64,000 nt of DNA from Bacteroidetes bacterium 43-16. GTDB taxonomy: Bacteria > Bacteroidota > Bacteroidia > Chitinophagales > Chitinophagaceae. The notes beneath the pieces were generated by a model. The model was given only the letters and a program-made list of their open reading frames with translations, had not been told where the DNA came from and ran no database searches. The DNA lies in assembly GCA_001897525.1 (NCBI GenBank), contig MKTB01000017.1:186001-250000 (forward strand). The letters run 5' to 3'. Below are positions 59,730-64,000 of this stretch, piece by piece (within the stretch, counting starts at the first letter, position 1; every line of letters starts with the position of its first letter). Position numbers and translations under genes: made by a program.

Positions 59730-60731
59730 CTATGAAAGTAAATTTTCTATGTCTTTAAAGGCATGCTTCGGGATCTTGTTTTCCCAAAGTACCTCGTAAA
59801 TGATATTCAAGATAGGCATATCTACCGGAATGCTTTTCAAGACCTCTTTCATGCCTTTAACGGCATAATAGCCTTCTGCCACCATGTTCATTTCCAGCTT
59901 GGCATCGCTTACGCGGTAGCCTTTGCCCAGCAGGTTACCGAAGCTGCGGTTCCTGGAGTGCAGGGAGTAGCAGGTGACCAGCAGGTCGCCCAGGTAGGCC
60001 GCGGTATGAAAATCGGGCTTTAGACTGTCCGGGTTCTTATCATAAAAATGAAATTTGAGGAAGCGGTACATCTCCCGGTAGCAATTGGTGATATACACGC
60101 TCAGGAAATTGTCCCCATAACCCAGTCCGTGCGCTATACCGGAGCCTACGGCATAGATATTTTTAAGCACAGCGGCATATTGAGAACCCCAAAGGTCATT
60201 GTTGGTCGTCGTTTTTAAGAAAGGTGTTTCAAACAAAGCAGCAATCGCTTTGGCCTCAGTAGCTTCAGTTCCTGAAAAGGTCAGGTAGGAAAGGCGCTCC
60301 TGGGCTACTTCTTCTGCGTGGCAGGGGCCGGTGATGGCAAAATACTGGTCCAGGTTGATGTCAAAACCCTCCACCAGGTATTCCTGCAGCAATTGATGGT
60401 GCTCCGGTAGGATGCCTTTCACGGCAGATACGATCTGCTTGTGCTGCATGGCCGCTTTAGGGATCTTATTCACCACTTCCAGTAGATAAGCAGAGGGAAT
60501 GCATAAGACTAAAACCGTGCATTGGTCGATGACTTCTTGCAGGTCTGTGGTAGGAAAGATGAGTGCGCGGTCAAACTCGACAGCGGAAAGATATTGTTCA
60601 TTATGTCCTTTCTCTTTCAGGTGCTCCACTGCAGCTTCATTACGCATCCACCAGCAGATCTGGTTATTGTTAGTCGTTAATAATTTTGCGAGTGCAGTTG
60701 CCCAGGATCCGTTTCCTATTAGTCCTATCAT
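59730..60731 (-). CDS. gpsA: Glycerol-3-phosphate dehydrogenase [NAD(P)+]
   Basis: 333 residues. NAD-binding start IGLIGNGSWATALAKLL, then VLCIPSAYLLEVV, SAVKGILPEHHQLL, the GPCHAEEVAQ segment, and the catalytic helix GSQYAAVLKNIYAVGSGIAHGLGYGDN. It reduces dihydroxyacetone phosphate to sn-glycerol 3-phosphate for phospholipid synthesis. First gene of a probable gpsA-DUF486 transcript. Confidence 0.95.
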   Translation of the reverse strand: MIGLIGNGSWATALAKLLTTNNNQICWWMRNEAAVEHLKEKGHNEQYLSAVEFDRALIFPTTDLQEVIDQCTVLVLCIPSAYLLEVVNKIPKAAMQHKQIVSAVKGILPEHHQLLQEYLVEGFDINLDQYFAITGPCHAEEVAQERLSYLTFSGTEATEAKAIAALFETPFLKTTTNNDLWGSQYAAVLKNIYAVGSGIAHGLGYGDNFLSVYITNCYREMYRFLKFHFYDKNPDSLKPDFHTAAYLGDLLVTCYSLHSRNRSFGNLLGKGYRVSDAKLEMNMVAEGYYAVKGMKEVLKSIPVDMPILNIIYEVLWENKIPKHAFKDIENLLS

Positions 60732-60917
60732 TAATGTGTTGTGATTGATTCCCGGCCAAGATCGGCCTTTTTGCGCTGCAAGATATAGAATTGTGAGGAA
60801 AAATAGTATTTGTGGGCCTCCGCAGGCCCTTTGTATGGTTTTTTTAACGAATTCCCCTTTTTATCTGGCCCGTAGTTAAGGTTTTGAACAGTATCTTTGC
60901 AAAATTTTTATCTGGTT
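60732..60917. other. Divergent intergenic region gpsA/DUF3817
   Basis: Contains a 6-bp hairpin GGGCCT-CCGC-AGGCCC (60814-60829) and, at 60892-60899, the exact -7 box TATCTTTG for the DUF3817 gene. Nothing else is recognised. Confidence 0.55.
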
Positions 60918-61238
60918 ATGAAGAACACAAAATTACTGAGCGCATTTGGCTGGGCCGCTATCCTGGAAGGTATTTCCTACATCCTTTTATTCGCCAATAT
61001 GGTGATCGTGAAAAGAATGGACCCTGAAATGGGCAAAGCATTAGTGTACCCTATAGGTATGGCACACGGTCTCTTGTTTGTCGCTTACATTTTGTTGTTG
61101 ATCCAGTGTAAGATCGCTTTCAGATGGTCTTTTGGCAAATCCGTGCTTTATTTTGTACTTTCTTTGGTGCCTTTCGGAACATTCTGGGTGGACAAAAAAT
61201 TAAAAGAAGAGAAAAAACGCATCGAGAGCGTAGCTTAA
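60918..61238 (+). CDS. DUF3817 family membrane protein
   Basis: 106 residues from ATG 60918. An in-frame TTG at 60897 lies inside the TATCTTTG -7 box and is rejected as start. Three membrane segments (about 7-28, 43-64, 71-90); family-typical FGWAAILEGISYILLFANMV, PIGMAHGLLFVAYI and a final FGTFWVDKKLKEE. Described as an integral membrane family of unknown function. truA begins 13 nt later, so they probably share a transcript. Confidence 0.88.
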   Translation: MKNTKLLSAFGWAAILEGISYILLFANMVIVKRMDPEMGKALVYPIGMAHGLLFVAYILLLIQCKIAFRWSFGKSVLYFVLSLVPFGTFWVDKKLKEEKKRIESVA

Positions 61239-61251
61239 GCCGGATCAAATA

Positions 61252-62016
61252 ATGCGATATCTATTAGAAGTGGCCTATGATGGCACGGCATTTCACGGTT
61301 CACAGGTGCAGGGTGAGTTAAATACAGTACAATTTGCCATAAACAAAGCATTGAGTATCTTATTGAGACAGCCTGTAGAAACTTTTGGTGCCAGCAGGAC
61401 AGATGAAGGGGTGCATGCCCTGGGCAACGCCTATCATTTTGACTGGGACGAAGCTATTCATCCGCAACTGGTCTATAAGCTGAATGCCTTATTGCCGCCG
61501 CAAATGGCGGTAAAGCGTTTGTTGAAGGCCCATAATCCTGAGTTCAATGCGCGTTTTGATGCCTCCAGCAGGAGGTACCGTTATAAAATATACCAGCGAA
61601 AAGATCCTTTTAAGCAATCAAGGGCTTTGTTCTTTCCTTACCCCATCGACCTGGAGAAGCTCCGGGCAACTGCTGAGGTGATAAAGGAATATATTGATTT
61701 TGAAAGTTTCTGTAAACGCAATTCGCAGACCTTTACCCATAACTGTACCATATTCCAGTCTTACTGGGAAGACCATGGGGATGAAGTGCACTATATAGTG
61801 GAGGCCAACCGGTTTTTAAGAGGTATGGTGCGTGCCCTGGTAGGCACCCAGCTCAAGATGATGAAGCAGGAAGACCCGGTTACGGCTTTACGCAACATTA
61901 TCACCGCTAAAAACTGTACTTTAGCAGACTTTAGCGTCACGGGCAACGGTTTGTATTTAGAAGCCGTCAATTTCCCGCCGGGGATGCTGGAAGAAGTACC
62001 CCAGCAAAGAAGGTAA
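61252..62016 (+). CDS. truA: tRNA pseudouridine(38-40) synthase
   Basis: 254 residues, standard. YDGTAFHGSQVQGELNTVQ at the start, catalytic Asp51 in FGASRTDEGVHALGN, NARFDASSRRYRYKIY, and the C-terminal FLRGMVRALVG. It isomerises uridines 38-40 in the tRNA anticodon stem. Probably co-transcribed with the DUF3817 gene. Confidence 0.96.
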   Translation: MRYLLEVAYDGTAFHGSQVQGELNTVQFAINKALSILLRQPVETFGASRTDEGVHALGNAYHFDWDEAIHPQLVYKLNALLPPQMAVKRLLKAHNPEFNARFDASSRRYRYKIYQRKDPFKQSRALFFPYPIDLEKLRATAEVIKEYIDFESFCKRNSQTFTHNCTIFQSYWEDHGDEVHYIVEANRFLRGMVRALVGTQLKMMKQEDPVTALRNIITAKNCTLADFSVTGNGLYLEAVNFPPGMLEEVPQQRR

Positions 62017-62060
62017 ACAGAACAATCTGCTGATAAAAAAGCAGACCGCTTACTTTTTAT

Positions 62061-62068
62061 TATATTTG
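62061..62068 (+). promoter_or_regulatory. -7 box TATATTTG before the 62110 gene
   Basis: Exact TAnnTTTG 41 nt before ATG 62110; no TTG at 19-21 bp. A small hairpin TCTGCT/AGCAGA (62026-62045) lies just upstream. Confidence 0.4.
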
Positions 62069-62109
62069 CTCCTCTATATTTATTCAATCTATTAATTTCA
62101 TACGCATTT

Positions 62110-62700
62110 ATGCCTGTTTTTAAGTTTAAAGTTTCCTGGGAAGACGACGATAACATCAATCGGAGTATAGCACTTACCAATGGTCAGTCTTTTTTACAAT
62201 TTCACCAAGCCATTCTTACCGCTTTTGAATTTGATAAGAAAGAGGCTGCCGCAAACTTTTATGAGAGCAATGATAAGCATATGAAAGGCCGCGCCATTTC
62301 TTCAGAAGTGCTGGTCAATAAAAAAGATGCACCGGCTTTATCCATGATGAAGACCCCGGTTTCTGCCTTGGTAGACAGCCCCGATAAGAAGTTTATTTAT
62401 GAATATGACCCGGTGAAGAACTGGTCGTTTTTTGTAGAACTGGTGGGCATAGACAGGGACGAAAATGTAAAGATCAGCTACCCGCACTGCTTCTTTAAAG
62501 AAGGCATTTCCCCGATCCTGACCGGGGCCAAGTCCCTGTCGGAAAACAAGATGGTAGAACTGGAAGAAAAGTATGACCTGGGTAAAGAAGAGATGGATGA
62601 AGGCTATGGCAGCGAAGGAGAAGATGATGATAAGGAAACCGACAGTGACGAGGAAAGCTACGGTGAAGAAGAATATGGTGAGGAAGGAGAACAATTCTAA
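62110..62700 (+). CDS. pRiA4b ORF-3-like (IS1096 TnpR-like) family protein
   Basis: 196 residues. Residues about 1-150 follow the PRiA4_ORF3 fold (VFKFKVSWEDDDNINRSIAL, FLQFHQAILTAFEFD, FIYEYDPVKNWSFFVELVGI, SYPHCFFKEGISP). The last about 40 residues are almost all Asp/Glu/Gly/Ser (EGEDDDKETDSDEESYGEEE), a low-complexity acidic tail. Despite the family's name there is no mobile-element gene nearby. miaA starts 2-8 nt after its stop, so it is co-transcribed with miaA. Function unknown. Confidence 0.88.
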   Translation: MPVFKFKVSWEDDDNINRSIALTNGQSFLQFHQAILTAFEFDKKEAAANFYESNDKHMKGRAISSEVLVNKKDAPALSMMKTPVSALVDSPDKKFIYEYDPVKNWSFFVELVGIDRDENVKISYPHCFFKEGISPILTGAKSLSENKMVELEEKYDLGKEEMDEGYGSEGEDDDKETDSDEESYGEEEYGEEGEQF

Positions 62701-62708
62701 TTGTGAGC

Positions 62709-63614
62709 ATGCGAACGGTTATTGTGATAGCAGGACCGACCGCGATCGGCAAGACTGCGCTCAGTATACAGCTGGCGCAGCATTTTAATACAGCTATAGT
62801 GTCCGCAGATTCCCGGCAATGCTACCGGGAAATGAACATCGGTACGGCAAAGCCCGATGCCTCAGAGCTGGCGGCAGTGCCCCATTACTTTATCAATTCC
62901 CATTCCATACATGAGCCCATCAATGCGGCCGCTTATGAGCAATTGGCATTGGGCTATCTCGAAGAGATCTTCCAGTCTGCTGATGTAGCGATCGTATGTG
63001 GTGGCACCGGCTTGTACATTAAAGCCCTTTGTGAGGGTATTGATGAGATGCCAGGTGTAGACAAAGAGATAGAAGCCGTCATCAAACGCAATTTTGAAGC
63101 TAAAGGCTTATCCTGGTTGCAGGAAGAGCTGAAAGCCAAAGACCCTGTGTTCTTTGAACAGGCCGAGCAGCAGAACCCCGTAAGGCTCATCCGGGCCTTG
63201 TCCTTTTTAGAAACCAATAAACTATCTATTACTGCTTTTAAAAAGCAGACCGCTAAAGAAAGACCTTTCCGGGTGATCAAGATTGCCCTGGATATTCCGC
63301 GTGAGCAATTGTATGCGCGTATCAATCATAGGGTAGATATAATGATGCAGCAGGGCTTGTTGGAGGAAGTGAATACCCTATATCCTTTACGGGAGCTGAA
63401 AAACCTGCAAACAGTGGGTTATGCCGAGTTTTACGAAGCCGGTGATTTTCCTTTGTCCCAAGCGCAGATCACAGAGGCGGTAGATAAAGTAAAACAACAT
63501 ACCCGCAATTATGCCAAACGCCAACTGACCTGGTTTCGCAAAGACCCGGCATTTGCCTGGTTTGCTCCCGATGAGCTGCAAGCTGTCCTGGACTATATAC
63601 ATGCTAAAAACTAA
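62709..63614 (+). CDS. miaA: tRNA dimethylallyltransferase
   Basis: 301 residues from ATG 62709 (MRTVIVIAGPTAIGKT); an in-frame GTG at 62703 would add two residues. P-loop GPTAIGKT (9-16), SADSRQCYREMNIGTAKP, CGGTGLYIKALCEG, and QTVGYAEFYEA are all family features. It adds a dimethylallyl group to A37 of tRNAs reading UNN codons. Its stop overlaps no gene; the GT2 frame begins 6 nt later, so the three genes form one run. Confidence 0.96.
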   Translation: MRTVIVIAGPTAIGKTALSIQLAQHFNTAIVSADSRQCYREMNIGTAKPDASELAAVPHYFINSHSIHEPINAAAYEQLALGYLEEIFQSADVAIVCGGTGLYIKALCEGIDEMPGVDKEIEAVIKRNFEAKGLSWLQEELKAKDPVFFEQAEQQNPVRLIRALSFLETNKLSITAFKKQTAKERPFRVIKIALDIPREQLYARINHRVDIMMQQGLLEEVNTLYPLRELKNLQTVGYAEFYEAGDFPLSQAQITEAVDKVKQHTRNYAKRQLTWFRKDPAFAWFAPDELQAVLDYIHAKN

Positions 63615-63620
63615 TGCCCT

Positions 63621-64000
63621 ATGTTTTGGTTTTTATTGTTCCTGTTCACCATGCAGCTTTGCTTTGCTTATGCTTACCGCTATCGTCCCGGTGCAGACCC
63701 GGCTTATATCCCCAAAGAGTGGCCGAAAGTGAGTGTCGTAATTTGTGGTAAAAACGAAGCTGAAAATATTCAGCGATTCCTGCCATTGGTATTAAGCCAA
63801 CAGTATGGGCATAATGACTGGGAACTTCTATACGTCAATGATGCTTCTACAGATGAGAGTGCAAGGCTGCTGCAGGCCTTAAGTCTGGAATACCCGCAAC
63901 TGCGCATCCTGGATATTGAACCGGGAGAGGCACGCATTTTTCCCGGCAAAAAACAGGCTCTTTTGCAAGGTTTGCAACAAGCTGAGCATGACCTTGTTTT
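63621..64000 (+). CDS. GT2-family glycosyltransferase (5' part, cut by window)
   Basis: ATG 63621, 126 complete codons to the window end. Membrane anchor 2-17 (FWFLLFLFTMQLCFAY), then the GT-A start KVSVVICGKNEAENIQRFL, YVNDASTDESARLL with the nucleotide-binding Asp residues, and FPGKKQALLQGLQQAEHD. Typical of inverting GT2 enzymes that elongate envelope glycans; acceptor unknown. Starts 6 nt after miaA. Confidence 0.88.
   Translation, partial: MFWFLLFLFTMQLCFAYAYRYRPGADPAYIPKEWPKVSVVICGKNEAENIQRFLPLVLSQQYGHNDWELLYVNDASTDESARLLQALSLEYPQLRILDIEPGEARIFPGKKQALLQGLQQAEHDLV

Noticed and set aside
60897-60917. TTG start for the DUF3817 gene
   Set aside because: The TTG is part of the TATCTTTG promoter box; ATG 60918 gives the usual N-terminus.
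62110-62700. Mobile element suggested by the IS1096/TnpR name of the 62110 family
   Set aside because: No transposase, terminal repeats or target duplication are visible; the family name is historical and the gene sits in a housekeeping run.

Overview
The window looks like a chromosomal segment from a member of the Bacteroidota, probably Chitinophagales/Chitinophagaceae-like. The evidence is: (i) promoters of the Bacteroidota type (TTG, 19-20 bp spacer, TAnnTTTG), five of them exact; (ii) five proteins with a signal peptide and a C-terminal type IX secretion (Por/gliding) sorting domain; (iii) a CcmE-type haem chaperone with the Cys-x3-Tyr motif; (iv) SPII lipoproteins and several lineage-typical conserved proteins (SatD-like, DUF486, DUF3817, pRiA4b ORF-3-like, YkuD_2-type L,D-transpeptidase). 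No tRNA, rRNA, CRISPR array, transposase or phage gene was seen. The species is not determined.

Layout. 1-7.4 kb: a truncated exporter-type ABC transporter, a small conserved protein, a GT4 glycosyltransferase with yraN, a convergent L,D-transpeptidase, an ABC-F ATPase and an Lrp/AsnC regulator; a 16-bp tandem repeat runs into a strong terminator at 6.8-6.9 kb. 7.5-14.8 kb (all minus): ccmE-ccmF, a PIF1-like helicase with a C-terminal HTH, ferritin, and an overlapping pair (SatD-like HTH protein plus helical protein). 14.9-20.4 kb (plus): prs, rplY, a T9SS cargo protein, pepE-uvrC. 20.6-24.2 kb: a lipoprotein, 5-formyl-THF cyclo-ligase and a propeller-like T9SS protein. 24.3-26.6 kb: rplK-rplA-rplJ-rplL, closed by a terminator with no rpoB/rpoC behind it.

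26.9-46.2 kb (minus) is the most distinctive part: three consecutive giant secreted proteins of 1771, 2317 and 2089 residues. They are mosaic paralogues made of beta-helix or FN3 N-terminal parts, Ig-like domains that each carry a nested 150-200 residue insert, a PKD domain and a T9SS sorting domain. A gap-free near-identical tract of about 2.2 kb is shared by the first two, while the sorting domain and the 3' terminator of the second match the third.

46.5-64 kb: lpdA, an ECF sigma factor with a membrane protein (possible anti-sigma), an operon of a previously unmarked 41-residue membrane protein + Na+/solute symporter + GH3 lipoprotein, odhB (E2), a GT28-like glycosyltransferase divergent from a 42-residue lipoprotein, an M16 protease whose terminator region is tandemly triplicated together with a palindromic element, a DUF486 protein, gpsA, a DUF3817 protein, truA, a pRiA4b ORF-3-like protein, miaA and a truncated GT2.

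Most genes are housekeeping: translation, PRPP synthesis, tRNA modification, 2-oxoacid dehydrogenase components, cytochrome c maturation and envelope metabolism. The accessory content is the surface-adhesin block and the repeat elements. Positions of domains inside the giant proteins are approximate because they were located by eye.
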